Below, piece after piece: positions 1 through 11,905 of a stretch of 64,000 nucleotides of DNA. Position numbers and translations under genes: made by a program. The notes beneath the pieces are model-generated. The model had not been told where the DNA came from and searched no databases. It worked only from the letters and a program-made list of their open reading frames with translations. The DNA comes from Crotalaria pallida (lineage: Eukaryota > Streptophyta > Magnoliopsida > Fabales > Fabaceae): contig CM075652.1 of NCBI GenBank assembly GCA_037953625.1, forward strand, positions 150,164,597 through 150,228,596, written 5' to 3'. How positions within the stretch are numbered: position 1 is the stretch's first letter; each line of letters opens with the position of its first letter.

Positions 1-185
1 TTTTTTTTATGTGTAATTTGGTTAAGTATGCCTTATAGTAAAGACCAGAGAGAGTAGTTAGGTTTGCTTATATTTTAAACTAAGAGACAGATGTAGTATT
101 TTTTTTCTTATATTTCAAACCGGAAGAAGTATGTTATTATTCATCTTATAATTATTTTTATGTATAATAAATATTACAAAATATA

Positions 186-374
186 TACTCCCACTGGTCC
201 TATTTATAAGATTCTTTTGAGGTTTTTCACACCTACCCAGAAAAGTTGTTAAATTCGTTAGTAAAATTGGAAATGTGAAAATTTGATATATACTTTCAAA
301 GCCAACTACTCCTATAATTAGTATTGGAACTCTAAAAAGTGTTGACTTGATAGGAATGTCCGTGGGAAGAAGTA
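186..374. mobile_element. MITE, TA-flanked (first of an adjacent pair)
   Basis: The left end (TACTCCCACTGGTCC) and the reverse complement of the right end (TACTTCTTCCCACGG) form an imperfect terminal inverted repeat. The interior holds the motif of a short AT-rich MITE body (AACTCTAAAAAGTG) that recurs at about 35.8 kb and 37.1 kb. There is no coding capacity. This agrees with a Stowaway/mariner-type MITE of the common plant 'CTCCCTCC' kind. The boundary with the next element is approximate. Confidence 0.5.
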
Positions 375-383
375 ATTAAATTC

Positions 384-639
384 TACTCCTTCAATTCCTA
401 TTTATAGGGCATACTTATCCATATCACACGGACCAAGAAAGGTAGTTAAGTTTCTTTTGAAACTTTAAAAAAAATATATTAACATTATAATTTTACCCTC
501 TTATCTTATACTGAGAATTTTATAATGTATTATTTCACATTAATGGATAAAGGGTAAATAAGAGAAAATAAATAAATGCTTCTTAGAAAATGCAAAATGC
601 CTTCTAGAATGTGTCTTATAAATAAAACTGGAGGGAGTA
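384..639. mobile_element. MITE, Stowaway/mariner-like (second of the pair)
   Basis: Terminal inverted repeats are clear. The left end reads TACTCCTTCAATTCCTATTT and the right end, on the other strand, TACTCCCTCCAGTTTTATTT, followed on both arms by ATAA/ATAG. The length is 256 bp. The ORF across it on the minus strand is AT-rich noise. Confidence 0.65.
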
Positions 640-2340
640 TTGAAAATTGAAATGAAATATTGTAAATAGGGCCAAAATAAAATCCAAAAAATATTATAAA
701 TAAGACAAAAAAATAGTTATGTAATAGAACTTCAAAACCCACAAATATTTGTGGATATTCGTTAGGCACACGGGTATAGGTAAAATGTGTAGATATGGGT
801 ATAAGTAATTACTATCTGTGCCCTGGATACCCATGCCTATTTCTAATTGAAACGAAAGGAGTAGCATCTTTTTAAAAATTAAAAAAATGAAACGAAAGGA
901 GTAGCATCTTTTTAAAAATTTAAAAAATAAAAATCATTTTAATTTTTAATAATCTTTTGAAAAACATAAAAGCATAATTTTTTTAATAGAATTTTTTTAT
1001 TTTCATTGAGCATCATCACGGTTGTAAAACAAACAATAAAGCTGTTATTCTTATTTATCTTTCCATTAAAAATTTTGGATCAAGAAACAACCTTAGGAGT
1101 AAGTAAAAAACCCAAAATCAGAGTTGAATATGTTTAATCTAGTTGCGAAACAAAGCGCAACATATCACGAGTCTTGTTGGCGCCCCTGTAAATAAAATTA
1201 ATGGGTTTAGGATTTAAACCTTGGCATTTTCTATTTACAAAATTTGATTTTGTTTAGTCTTTGGTGTTGGTAGAAGAACTTTGATGATGTTGCTCAATGG
1301 AAAAGACGAAAGAATATGTTTTTCTTTTTCCCAAAAAATGAAGGAATTTAATTTTAATTTAGGAATTTTTATTAAATTTTAATTTTCAAAAAATCCTGAA
1401 AACCCAATAGAGGAAATAGTATATATATTGACTATGTAAATTTTTTTTCCATCAACATATCATTTATAGTCAACGAATTAGCAGTAATTAATTTGTAAGT
1501 AAAAGAAATATATACGAATAATGAATAATACATTGACAATTTAAAAAACTTTATACTTTCACTGTACATATATTAAACTCATCCCAATAACATTTAAATT
1601 TTTTAATTGAACAGGTATAATGTAATATTTACGAGACATTCTATATTTCCTTTGGTAAAGAAACTAATTTTACATTTAATATTAAAATTAGTTGTTAATT
1701 TTTTCATATTCATGAAGAAATAAAATTATTTAAAAAAAAATTATACTGAAAATTAAACAAAAATTAAATAAAATAATCACATTATGAGTATAGTTTAGGA
1801 AAATGATTGTATTTAAAAAAATAAATTAATTAACTTTTTGATTAATATATATATTTATATTCTTTTTATACTGCTAAAAACGAAAGAATATCACAATTCA
1901 GTACGGAAGAAAAATCAGTATTTTAACGCGCCTCCACGAATTTGTAGTGATGATGTGCAGGTTTATGAAGATAACATTCCGTACTGATCAAAAGACTGAT
2001 CTTTATTTGAAAAAAGAAAAAAGACTGATGTTATCTGATCCTCTCGGCTGTAATTACTGATAGTATTTATTAAATTTTCTCTCGATCGATCTTCTTAGTA
2101 TTCTTCTCTCTACCTGGCTACCATAATACTCTGGACTCTGCTCCATTATTCGATTACAATTAGTACATCTATCTGTACAGTGTACATGCATGTAACGCCA
2201 AGCAACCGTCACAGAAGTTAAGACCCAAGTGATGAAGGAAATTAAATGAAAAAGACACAATACATATAATGAATCATTTCCAAAAACATAGTCCAAATTC
2301 AATTCATGAAAATGGAACAAAAGAGCACAGCTAGCGAGCT
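640..2340. other. AT-rich intergenic stretch
   Basis: No open frame with a recognisable domain. There is a short direct duplication at about 855-920 (GAAACGAAAGGAGTAGCATC twice). About 770-840 carries a run of GGGTAT/ATACCC words resembling the one at 62.7 kb, possibly a decayed hAT-like terminus. Otherwise nothing is seen. Confidence 0.5.
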
Positions 2341-2362
2341 GGACAAACAGATAGATAGATAA

Positions 2363-2607
2363 GCATGCATGCATGCATGATGTATCGCGTCTTTGCCAGA
2401 TGGCAAGCACATGAACACGTACATAGCTGAGGTGGCGAGCATGCACACAACAGGGACTCATGTATGAAGTGAGAGTTATTTAATTTGTTGCCACCTCACT
2501 CATAATTTGTCTGCTTCAACGTAACACTCGTCAAGGTGCATGCCACCCGATGCGATACTCATACTGATACATACAAGCTAAGCCAAGCCAAGAGGTTCTA
2601 TAAATAG
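2363..2607 (+). promoter_or_regulatory. Seed-type promoter of the vicilin gene
   Basis: Visible elements are listed in order. An RY cluster (overlapping CATGCATG words) lies at about 2363-2379. A vicilin box in reverse orientation (TGAGGTGGC) is at 2428-2436, followed by another RY core, GCATGC, at about 2439. A forward vicilin box, GCCACCTCA, is at 2490-2498. The TATA box TATAAATAG is at 2599-2607, about 100 bp before the start codon. RY elements are known binding sites of B3 factors (ABI3/FUS3/LEC2), so embryo-specific expression is inferred. Confidence 0.75.
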
Positions 2608-2706
2608 AAGGAGCGATCGCAGTCCCTGGAGCAGGTTTCATCATCATCATCGAGCTTCTTTAAAATAATACATATATAGTTAGCAGCTTGAATTGTGGTG
2701 ATTAAG

Positions 2707-4730
2707 ATGGCTAAAATGAGAGAGAGGATTCCGGTGGTGGTGTTGGTAGGAATACTTGTATTATTCCTGGCAGTGTCAATTGGGGTGGCTAATGGAAAGA
2801 AGGAGAAGGAGGTGATGAACAAGAATCATGAGAGGGAGGAAGAGCGCCAACCATGGAGGCCGAGAGAGAGAGAGGAAGAGGAAGAGGAAGAATGGAGAGG
2901 AGGACGTCGTCGGCGTCATGATGATCCAGAAGAGAGGGAAAGGGAAGAGGAGAGGGGAATAAGAAGAAGAAGGAAGGAGAGATCGAGAGAGGAACGTGGT
3001 GGCCGAAGGAGGAACAACAACCCATATCACCTCAGGTCAAACAGATTCCACACAGTTTACAGAAACCGAAACGGAGAGATCCGTGTCCTGGAAAGGTTCG
3101 ACAAGAGGAGCAATAGGCTCGAGAACCTCCAAAACTACCGCATTGTGCAGTTTGAATCCAGACCCCAAACCCTTATCTTCCCACACCACTCCGATGCTGA
3201 TTACATCCTCGTTGTCCAACAAGGGAGCGCCACCATCACCCTCGTCGACCCTGCTCGCAATAAAAATACACTGCAAGCCTACAACCTTGAGCGTGGTGAT
3301 GCTCTCAGACTCTCATCGGGGACAACATCTTATCTCCTCAACCGACATGACTCCCAGAATCTCAGAGTACTCAAGCTTGCCATACCCGTTAACAAACCTG
3401 CCTCATTTGATGTATGTATCCATATCCATGCATGCGTCTCTCTCTCTCTCTCTCTCTCTCTGCTCTTCATATCTTATAATAAGTTATTACCTCTCATTGA
3501 TTATATATATTTAGTTATTTATCTTTCACTAATAATCTTTGCATGTATGTATCTTTCTCTGATCTGATGTGATCATAATAATAATAATTAATTAAATAAA
3601 TAGGATTTCTACCCATCAAGCGCTAAAGGCCAAGAATCCTACTTGAGCGGCTTCAGCAAGAACATTCTAGAGGCCTCCTTCAATGTAAGCCATGCATATT
3701 ATTATGGTTTCTTTTAATTATTAATATTATTGAGTGTGTGTGTGTGTATATAATGACAGTGTTTGTTTGTTTGTTTTGTTAGGCCCCATACGAAGAGATA
3801 GAGAGGACTTTGTTAGGAAACGAGGAGGAGGAGCAGGAATCTTCATCGTCGCGTCAAGAGAGCGAAGAAGACGAGGGAGTGATAGTGAGACTGTCCAAAG
3901 AACAGATCCAGGAATTGAGCAAATATGCAGAGTCAAAAAGAAGCAAACACTCTTCCGAATCAGGATCAGGGCCCTTCAACTTGAGAAGCGACCAACCCAT
4001 CTATTCAAACAAGTTTGGCAGTTTCTACGAGATCACCCCAGAAAGTAATCCCCAGCTTCAGGATCTAGATATTGCTCTCACCTACACCCAAATCAAGGAG
4101 GGTGCTCTGTTGCAGCCACACCACAACTCCAAGGCCATTTTCATAGTTGTGGTTGCCGAAGGAGATGGAAATTATGAACTCGTGGGTCCAAAAGAGCAAT
4201 CACAAGCACAACAGGAGGAAGAGGAAGAAGAGGAAGAGGAAGAGGAGCAGGGAATATATACGGTGAGAAGGTACAGTGCAAAATTATCAAGAGATGATAC
4301 AATAATAATCCCTGCAGGTTATCCACTTTCAATCAACGCATCCTCAAATCTTGCCTTGATTGGATTTGGCATCAATGCTGACAATAACAACAGGAACTTC
4401 CTCACAGGTATATCTATATATAATTTGAATTCAGTTCAATAAAATAATTATTAATTAATTAATTAATAATATTATTATAATATTGTACGTGTTTGTTTAT
4501 TTAATTTGGTGATTGAATTAAAAATGGAAGGTTCTGAGGACAATGTGATAGCGCTGCTACCTAGTCAAGTGAGGGAGATCATATTCCCTGGATCTGCTGA
4601 AGATAGTAAGAGGTTAATCAAGAAACAGGAACAATCCTACTTTGCAAATGCTAATCCTCAGCAGCAGCAGGAGGAGGGAAGGCGTGGAAGAAGGGCTCCC
4701 CTCTCTTCAATTTTGAGCGCTTTTAACTGA
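2707..4730 (+). CDS. Vicilin-like 7S seed storage globulin (4 exons)
   Basis: Seed storage protein of the bicupin family, expected in protein storage vacuoles of the embryo. Exons are 2707-3411, 3604-3684, 3783-4407 and 4531-4730. All introns are GT-AG and the joined frame is open for 536 residues. The start chosen (AAGATGGCT) has a good context and is followed by a signal peptide (about residues 1-30, hydrophobic VVVLVGILVLFLAV). Residues 31-103 are an extreme Glu/Arg-rich extension like that of convicilin and beta-conglutin. Cupin 1 follows (NPYHLRS... LENLQNYR ... RGDALRL), then the typical linker SGFSKNILEASF, an acidic stretch, and cupin 2 (GPFNLRS, FYEITPE, NSKAIF, IPAGYPLSINASS). A run of about 11 Glu sits in a cupin-2 loop. 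The C-terminus ends in SSILSAFN. Classical legume vicilin genes have five introns; only three are present here, and the two usually found inside cupin 1 are missing. A polyadenylation-like AATAAATAAATAAA lies near 4873. No frame damage is seen. Confidence 0.95.
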
Positions 4731-6005
4731 TGAGAGAGAGTATTCATCTTATGCTTATGCAGGTAGTAACAAACTAGCTAGTGCCTACTACGTACTAGCA
4801 GCTATGTAAGAGCTCATAGCGAGCCACGAGACAAAATAAACAAACTTAGAGTTGTACTTACCTTTCATCTATCAATAAATAAATAAAATCAGCCCCATGT
4901 TGTGTCCTTCATCTATTTATCTATCTATCTTGTTATAGTTATGGTACATATTTACTGCACTCTTTAATTTATAATAAATCGTACGTACATGTGGTCAACT
5001 GAAACATCTATCTATCTAAAATATCACAGCGAATTTATGAATAGGATGAAGCAAAGACATTAAATCATTGGATCATACGCACGTCCTTGGGTTTCTTATA
5101 TATTTGCATAAAAATAAAAAAATGGTCAGACAACCCTGAGAAGAAAACATACTTTATTCAATGGTTATAACTCTCTGTAGAGAAAAGAAATTGTATTCCA
5201 ATCTTCATCTTTTTATCTGATATTGTGGTAATCAATGGAGTAAAATGAAAACCAAAATTACACGATCAAATTGATATTTGATTTGGTTAACTACCACCGT
5301 CTACAATTGCAATTCTGATCTATGATATGAACTTTGAGCTTGTTACTTATAGTTATACCAATTTTTTATCTTTTGATATTTAGCTCAGTAAGATGGTATA
5401 ACAAAAAGTCAATTAATTTAATAAAAAAATTTGAGGATCTCTTCATTTTGGATCGATTTACTATGCATATATAACAATTCAAGAATTTTCTCTTACGTTT
5501 TGAAAATTTTATCGTTTACACACATTCATACACGTTAACAGCTTTAAGTTGTCCCACTTTGTCTGTACGCAAAAACATAATTGCTTCTACATAAAGAGTC
5601 CATATATAACCTTATATATTGACGTCATGCACTTGTTTAATTAAGTACCACTCGTTTTTTTATTGTATAAGTTAACTATAAATTGACCACCCTAAAAACT
5701 TAAATATATAAACATCAAGACCGAATGAAAGAGTAAGAACTCGTCGTGGTTTCAACTTTCAACATTCTATATTTTGTAGCTTTACCAAATGAGCTAGTTC
5801 ATGGGAATGAAATAGTAAGAACTTATTTTCCATTACCTCGCAAATACATATACATTATACAATAAAAGTGCCTTTAATTTGATAAATACTTTCCTATTCA
5901 ATTTGGGGTACGAAGAATAATTAAAACTCCACAAAATATATATAGCAACATGGGGAGGGAGAGAGAGATATAGGGACATGGCATACACAGAGAGTGCGAA
6001 AGTAG
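4731..6005. other. Vicilin 3' flank and convergent spacer
   Basis: Holds the 3' UTR and likely polyadenylation signals of the vicilin gene (AATAAA words near 4873-4890), and the 3' side of the minus-strand lipid-transfer gene. AT-rich otherwise, with no supported gene. Confidence 0.6.
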
Positions 6006-7278
6006 CTAGTAGTCGTTGAAAAGAGAAAATCCCATAGTGATGATGAATAGTGATACTACAAGAGAAGAAAAGACACTATAATAAGATGGCAATGGCAATG
6101 GCATGGCTGATGATGGAGTGAGATCAAAGCGGCCACTTCCGGTGGATGGAGGAGTGCCAGAATCCACGGGTGTAGTTGTCTCAGACTCTGGTGCTAGAGA
6201 AGGTGAGGGCAGGTCAGAAGCTGCTCAAACAAAAACAATAGCCTCGTATTAATTTTGATAATAATATGTATATACACAATGCATTATTGCATTAAAATGA
6301 AATAATTAAACCTTGAGGACTAGGAGTTGGAGTAAATCCAGTGGGAGCAGATAAAGGTGAAGGAGATGGTCCAAGAGATATTGGTCCTGCCAATATAATA
6401 ATATCAAAATAATCAATCAGAAGATTAGTTCCAATGAAAAAAAAAAAAAACAAACGGGGGCAGTGTTTAATTTACTCAAGAATTTTTAGGCATAAAAGAT
6501 GCGACAAGTAATATTGTAACCAAAATGAAAGTTTTGCATTTTGGCATTACCTGGAGCAGGAAGTGGTGAACTTGAGGCTGCAAAAAAGAAAAGTGTAGAA
6601 AATTAACATACAACTCAGCATTGATAATAAGCAGACTAAAAATAAATAAATAAGTGCCAAAAATTACTCATCTCAGCCTTAATGAAAGACGACTAAATAT
6701 ATAATTTTTTCAAATACCAGTGCTTAATTCTGAAACAAATTAAAAGATTTCTCCTACTTAGATGTTAGTTATCTATGGACTACATTTTTAATGCTGAACT
6801 GTATGCCAGTGTCATATGTTCTTCAATGTTTATATTAAATTAAGTATTAATGAAACACAGAAAAGATCAAGATCATCAGAGATCAGAAAAATTAAATATA
6901 CATGTTGAAGCTAGAAATTAGTGATAGATAGATGTACGTACCTTTGCATTGAACAGGGACACCTGGCATGCTGCAAGCACGGGGAAGAGAAATGGCTACG
7001 GTTCGGTTGATTGGTATTTTGAAGGGAACACTGGCAGTGACAAGGAGACACAAACATTCCATGCCACCACTTGTTAGGGACTTGAGGGCGCTGCAGCACT
7101 CTGTTGTTGGTGAGGCCCCATTCCCACTGCTACTTGTTAAGAAATTCACGCATGGCGTGAATAATGAATTAAGCATTGATGCGTTACATGGAGTGCTTAT
7201 TTGTGCCTCAGCTGATGGTCCTCCTCCCATCATCACAACCATGGCTAATAATAGCAGACCCTCCAAACTTCTTGCCAT
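6006..7278 (-). CDS. GPI-anchored non-specific lipid-transfer protein (LTPG type, 4 exons)
   Basis: Small secreted hydrophobic-ligand carrier tethered to the outer face of the plasma membrane. The family is linked to cuticular wax and wall lipid export. Minus-strand exons are 7278-6942, 6577-6551, 6386-6312 and 6220-6006, all GT-AG, and the joined frame encodes 217 aa. The start MARSLEG was chosen because a signal peptide follows directly (LLLLAMVVMMGG... AEA, about residues 1-25); the upstream in-frame Met belongs to AT-rich leader. The eight-cysteine pattern C-C-CC-CLC-C-C is complete in exon 1. The later exons encode a Pro/Ser/Thr-rich stalk (SSSPLPAP, GPSPSPLSAP). The C-terminus is hydrophobic (SSLVVSLFIITMGFSLF), fitting a GPI-attachment signal. 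A TATA-like TATAAAA lies at plus 7507-7513. It is divergent from the paralogue at 8544. Confidence 0.92.
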
Positions 7279-8543
7279 TTGTAGAATGAATGAATATTCT
7301 TGTCTTGTCTTGCTTCCCTTAAAATATATGAATTTAATTTGTAGAATGAATAATCTATCTATCAAGAAAAGGGGACTACTACTTATAATTGCTTAGCTTG
7401 CATGTACTGTTTAATTAATAATTAAGAAGCTAAGTACTGTAGTAAAAAAAAAAAAAAAAAGAATGTGTTTGGAATTTTGATGGTAGGGTGAGAGAGGATA
7501 AGGGGATTTTATAGATAGAGGGCAAGAAGGAGTAGTAAGCTAAGAGTGAAGGGAATGAAGATTAGGAAGGGAAGCATCAAATCAAAAGTTGGTTTAGAAG
7601 CTCAACTACCAAAACTAATAGTACTTAGTAGAAGTCCAACCCTGATTTGATTACACAAATTAAGAAGACTATTTGCTCAAAATTATGAAGCTGCGTGGTC
7701 ATCTCGGCCAACCAAGTCATGAGAATGAATAATTCATTATTAGTTCAGTTGTTCAGGCGGATAACCCAAATTCATACATTCCTAGTTCCGTTTCTTTCTT
7801 TGCTAGCTTTATTTGACCTTCATTGTATTTTTTATTTTTATTCCCAACCTAATACTTCCTCCATCCCATAAATTATGAGAAATTATTATATTCATGTAGC
7901 TATTTAGTTTTTTTATTTTTATTTTCGAGGAGAAAACATTTTTGATTTTTGACAATGTGCATATCATTACTCCATTTTGCAAACCAATTTGAAAAGTGCC
8001 ACTGGGCCTACTCAACCGATTAAAATTGGGGCCAAGCTCAAGTATGACCATTGTCCCATGAGTTCAATATTATCTAATTTTAAATGCGAAAATTTCAAAA
8101 TGTTTTTTATTTCAATTCATGTTGTCGAAATATTTGTATAGAATTGGTTATCAACATAACCGACCTGTCTTTGGAAATTTATTTTTGTGTGCATGTTTAT
8201 TTTATAGAAGCAATCTAAGTATGTGCCCCAAGTCTCCACCTTTGACGTTTGAACAACGTAACGTAACATAAAATACATACAAGCAGAGGCAGCTGCCACC
8301 AATAGATCCCACATGAGATGAGAGGAAGAGGAGGAGCAGCAGCAGCAGTAGTAGTAGTTCAACCACTTAACCTGCCCTTTCTATTTGTCTCTTTCTTTGC
8401 TATACTTTACTATATAAAAAGCCACACAACACAACCTCTTCCTTTCAAACCATCATCCTATAGCTAGTAATATAAATCAAAGTCAAGGTTACATACGTTA
8501 TATTCTCTTCCAACAAATTTGCATCAATTTAGCAGCAAATAGA
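7279..8543. promoter_or_regulatory. Divergent intergenic promoter region of the LTPG pair
   Basis: Contains the minus-strand TATA box (7507-7513) about 230 bp upstream of one gene and TATATAAAA (8411-8419) about 125 bp upstream of the other. A purine-rich block (about 7480-7570) and an A17 tract at about 7443 are present. Runs of CAG/TAG triplets lie at about 8333-8358. A 'TACTTCCTCCATCCCATAAATTATGAG'-like stretch at about 7853 resembles a MITE end, but its partner is not clear. Confidence 0.6.
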
Positions 8544-9814
8544 ATGGCACAAGGAAAAATGGAAATGGGTCTGGTTTTGGTGGTAATAGTAGCCCTGCTG
8601 CTCTGTGGACGTGCAGCGGCACAATCATCAAGTTGCACAAGTGTGTTAGTGAACCTATCACCATGCCTTGACTATATAACGGGGAACTCCTCAACCCCAT
8701 CACCGGGATGCTGCACACAGCTTGGGCGTACCGTAAGGTCACAACCACAGTGCTTGTGTCAGGTTCTTAACGGCGGAGGAGGAGGATCATCACTCGGCAT
8801 CAGCATCAACCGGACTCAGGCTCTGGCTTTGCCTGCTGCTTGCAATCTCAATGCTCCATCCATCTCTCAGTGTAATAAAGGTATATGTAGCAGCTGGTAT
8901 AACAAAGTTTCTTCTAAGTTTATCATTTTCATTGAATAACCTCTCTATATATTATTCTCATTGCACATCTCCTACTACTCTTATGAATTCGATTACCATC
9001 AAAAGACTTTGTCAAATGTGCTTACCCTGCTGCTAGATAGAGGGTGGATGATGAAAGATATACTAGGAAATCAATAATGCTCAATGCATATATTTACACT
9101 TAGATTAGTCCCCTCATGTCATTTTTTTTTTACTCAAGTAGCCATTAGTATAAGAGATATAAAAGCAAATACTATTTTTTTTTTTTTATAATTAAATAGG
9201 TGAATACAAAGATTAAGAATGAAACTTTTTATATTTTTAATAGAACTACTAATAAAACTTTTTTTGTGTCTATCTCTTCACTCAACATAATCACATGAGA
9301 ATATGAGATAGAAAATGATAAGAAACGATCCTAGTTCACATATATGTAAGAGATGTGTATCTATATTTTAAAGTTACTTGTTATAATGATTTTGGTTGTT
9401 GGACAAATTATGTTCCAGTCTTGTAATCAATACAAGTTAAAATGATGAAACTTAAAACATTAGAAAGAGAAATGCATATTTTTGCTGATTTGGATGACGT
9501 GCGTGGTTGTCAACAGCTGCATCATCCCCGGCCAATTCACCAGCAGAATCTCCTAATTCAGATCATCCGTCAGGTAACCTATGCTACTTCATATCAATTT
9601 ATATATATATCAAATTGAGAGTGTATGTGATGTTTTCGGGTTTGATTGATTATCAATGTTTTAAGTGTTAAGCTTTCAATTTGACATTTAAATTGTAGGA
9701 ACAGGGTCAAGAACTGATGACGGCTCCTCCACTGGGAATTCCATCAACTTATCAATTCCTCTGTTTTTCATACTATTTGCAGCAACATATGCTTCTACTT
9801 TCTCAACATACTGA
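8544..9814 (+). CDS. GPI-anchored non-specific lipid-transfer protein (LTPG type, 3 exons)
   Basis: Paralogue of the gene at 6006-7278, in divergent orientation. Exons are 8544-8880, 9517-9573 and 9699-9814, joined by GT-AG introns in phase 1, giving 169 aa. The signal peptide spans about residues 1-26 (GLVLVVIVALLLCGRAAA). The eight cysteines follow the C-C-CC-CLC-C-C order of the nsLTP/2S albumin fold. The stalk is short and Ser/Pro-rich (SSPANSPAESPNSDHPS). The C-terminal hydrophobic tail (INLSIPLFFILFAATYA) suggests GPI anchoring. Exon 1 is exactly 337 nt in both genes and ends in the same phase, supporting origin by an inverted local duplication. Expected at the outer plasma membrane or wall; the exact lipid ligand cannot be read from sequence. 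Confidence 0.92.
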
Positions 9815-10045
9815 TTCTCGTTAAATCAGTTGGCCATTTTGCCACCTGTTGGCTGTTGTTCACGATTCCAATTTTTAATTTTTTTTCCTCCCTCTTTTCT
9901 TTGAATTATATTTGTGTGACGTGAGTTCACTAGAATTCAGTATATATATTCATTTTCGTTATCTATATTGCAGTGGAAAGATTTTTTTTTGTGTGCGCAC
10001 CTAAGGGCTGATCCCTTCGAGATGTAGAGATCATCGAAGTAGGTT

Positions 10046-10330
10046 TTGTTTCTATCAACAAAGTCTTTTTCATACCCACAACAAAAATCTCTGATCACTG
10101 CAAGAAGAAATAGAAGTACAAAGGATGTGGTTTTGACTTCAAGAAAATTTGTATGCATTAAAGAGGGTAAACGAAGTATTGACACACAAGACTATTTGAC
10201 AAACGAGCCTAGAGCAGAAACTAGAACAGATTGCAAAGCATGTATGGTTATTTCACTTGATCGAAAGATCGGGAAATATAGGGTTACTGACTTTGTAGAT
10301 ACACACAATCACCCTGGTCAAATCATCTAG
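10046..10330 (+). pseudogene. FAR1-type DNA-binding domain fragment
   Basis: A 94-codon frame carries the core of the FAR1 (WRKY-GCM1-like) zinc-finger domain: RKFVCIKEGKR, then ETRTDCKACM, then a HNH ending (THNHPGQ). The spacing C...C-x2-C...H-N-H matches the domain shared by FHY3/FAR1 proteins and Mutator-like transposases. The frame stops two codons after the HNH, and no MULE transposase or SWIM domain follows, so it is a truncated fragment. The N-terminal part of the domain is not recognisable either. Confidence 0.7.
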
Positions 10331-10540
10331 TTCTAAATGCAAGGCAGTGTGGGGGTGGAAGCCAGGTTTTGAATTCAAGTCAAATTGTAAGCCAAGTTGA
10401 GAAATAGTGTCTCAGGGTTGCACAACTTTTGGACATAATGACCATTTTTTTTTTTGATATAGATTTTTTTTGGGGTATATATCTCTTGATACAGTTGACA
10501 CATTTATCAGGAATAGTCTTTAGTTTTAATTTCAATGGTT

Positions 10541-10702
10541 GTAAAGGGGATTGTGCATTTTGTTTTGTTACAAATATGTGAATCAGTATTTGGTAATGTA
10601 GAATACTAATCTTAGTTGGTAATGTAAAGGGGATTGTGCATTTTGACAGCACGACAACATATACTGATCTTAGTTGGGAATGTAAAGGGGATTGTGCATT
10701 TT
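10541..10702. repeat. Short direct repeats, TAAAGGGGATTGTGCATTTT
   Basis: Three copies of a roughly 21-bp core (TAAAGGGGATTGTGCATTTT) occur near 10542, 10626 and 10683. The last two sit in a larger repeated unit of about 57 bp that also contains GACAGCA and a GATCTTAGTTGG segment. Confidence 0.7.
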
Positions 10703-11640
10703 GACAGCATATACAGTGCTGTTATTAGTACAGTGGGATTATTGTACCATTGTGACAACATTTTATTTTGAATGAAAATCAGAAATGCTCTTTATATATA
10801 TATATGTGTGCTCTTATTTTGAATTTATCAATTATATACACTGCTGATATAGATACAGTGTTACTATTTTGACAACATATACGATGCAAAATTAAACTTT
10901 GTTGTGCACTTGCATAACTTACATAGAAATTAAAAAAAGATTGATTCTTGAGAACTAGAAATTTTATTGCACTATGTCAAAGTTTTGTACAAATGATGAG
11001 AACAATTCTTACACAAATACATGAAAGATTTGTACAATTTTTTTTTTCAACTAGCATAACCTACACTAAATCATGTCCATCCCCCGTCTTACACAAATAA
11101 GTCACCACACTATTGTGATAAGACTAAGTATCACATCTTGGTATAACTTGCTTCAACATTTCTTCTTGTGTCTTTGTTTTGGTTAAGCAGCACCAAAAAC
11201 TAGAAAAACATGAATGACAACAACAAAAGTAACTATAACACAACAAAAAACAATGACAGCAGCAGCAACAAAAGAAGCAATTGTTAAAATCCTTCTTTCT
11301 CCCCACTTGATTTTGGTTCTTTTTCTATACCTGCATCAAAACCATAAACAAAAAACCGATCACTGCAAGAAGAAAACCATAACAGCAGCATAAAAACAAT
11401 CATATCAATAGCAAAAATATGAACCAATTTTTTCATATGACAATAATAACAATGAGAAAATCAAGCACCAAGTTGTAAGATGATAAAAACATATGCTAGC
11501 AAGGGAGTAATGAAGGAATGAAACCAAATTGTTAGATCAAATAAAAAAAGAATAAAAAAAACATATAAGAACACTTGCTGCTAAATCCATGAAGAATAGG
11601 GCTCTAACAATTAAGCCTCGTATCATAGATAGACGAGTCA
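10703..11640. other. AT-rich spacer downstream of the FAR1 fragment
   Basis: No supported gene. A phrase present at 10095 (GATCACTGCAAGAAGAAA) recurs at about 11359, so this stretch and the FAR1 fragment may derive from one decayed Mutator-like element. I could not find its termini. Confidence 0.4.
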
Positions 11641-11905
11641 ACACTAATACCAAGGTGCGGCGACATAAGGAGGAGGTGAGGAGGCCACAATTCAAGGCGT
11701 GTCAGAGTGAGAAGACGTGGTGGCGTGAGGGGGTTGTGGGAAGACGCGACGACGAGCTGTGAGTGAGTGAGAAGTCGAGACAGTTTGTGGTTGCGAGAGG
11801 AGGGCACACGACCGCTGAGGCAGCGTGAGGAGGCCGTGTGCCGGGATGTGGTTGCGTGAGGAAGCCGTGCAACTGCGGTGGCGGTCGGTGGAGGCCGACA
11901 GCAGA
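11640..11905. other. GC-rich block in AT-rich spacer
   Basis: GC content rises sharply for about 260 bp, with repeated words such as GTGAGGAGGCC and GTTGCG(T)GAGG. On the minus strand it reads like a C-rich 5' leader. It has no convincing reading frame. It may be the leader of the decayed transposon that left the FAR1 domain at 10 kb; this is inference. Confidence 0.35.

Noticed and set aside
2776..3276. Antisense and alternative frames over the vicilin gene
   Set aside because: Shadows of the purine-rich coding strand; the plus-strand frame has the cupin motifs and correct splice sites.
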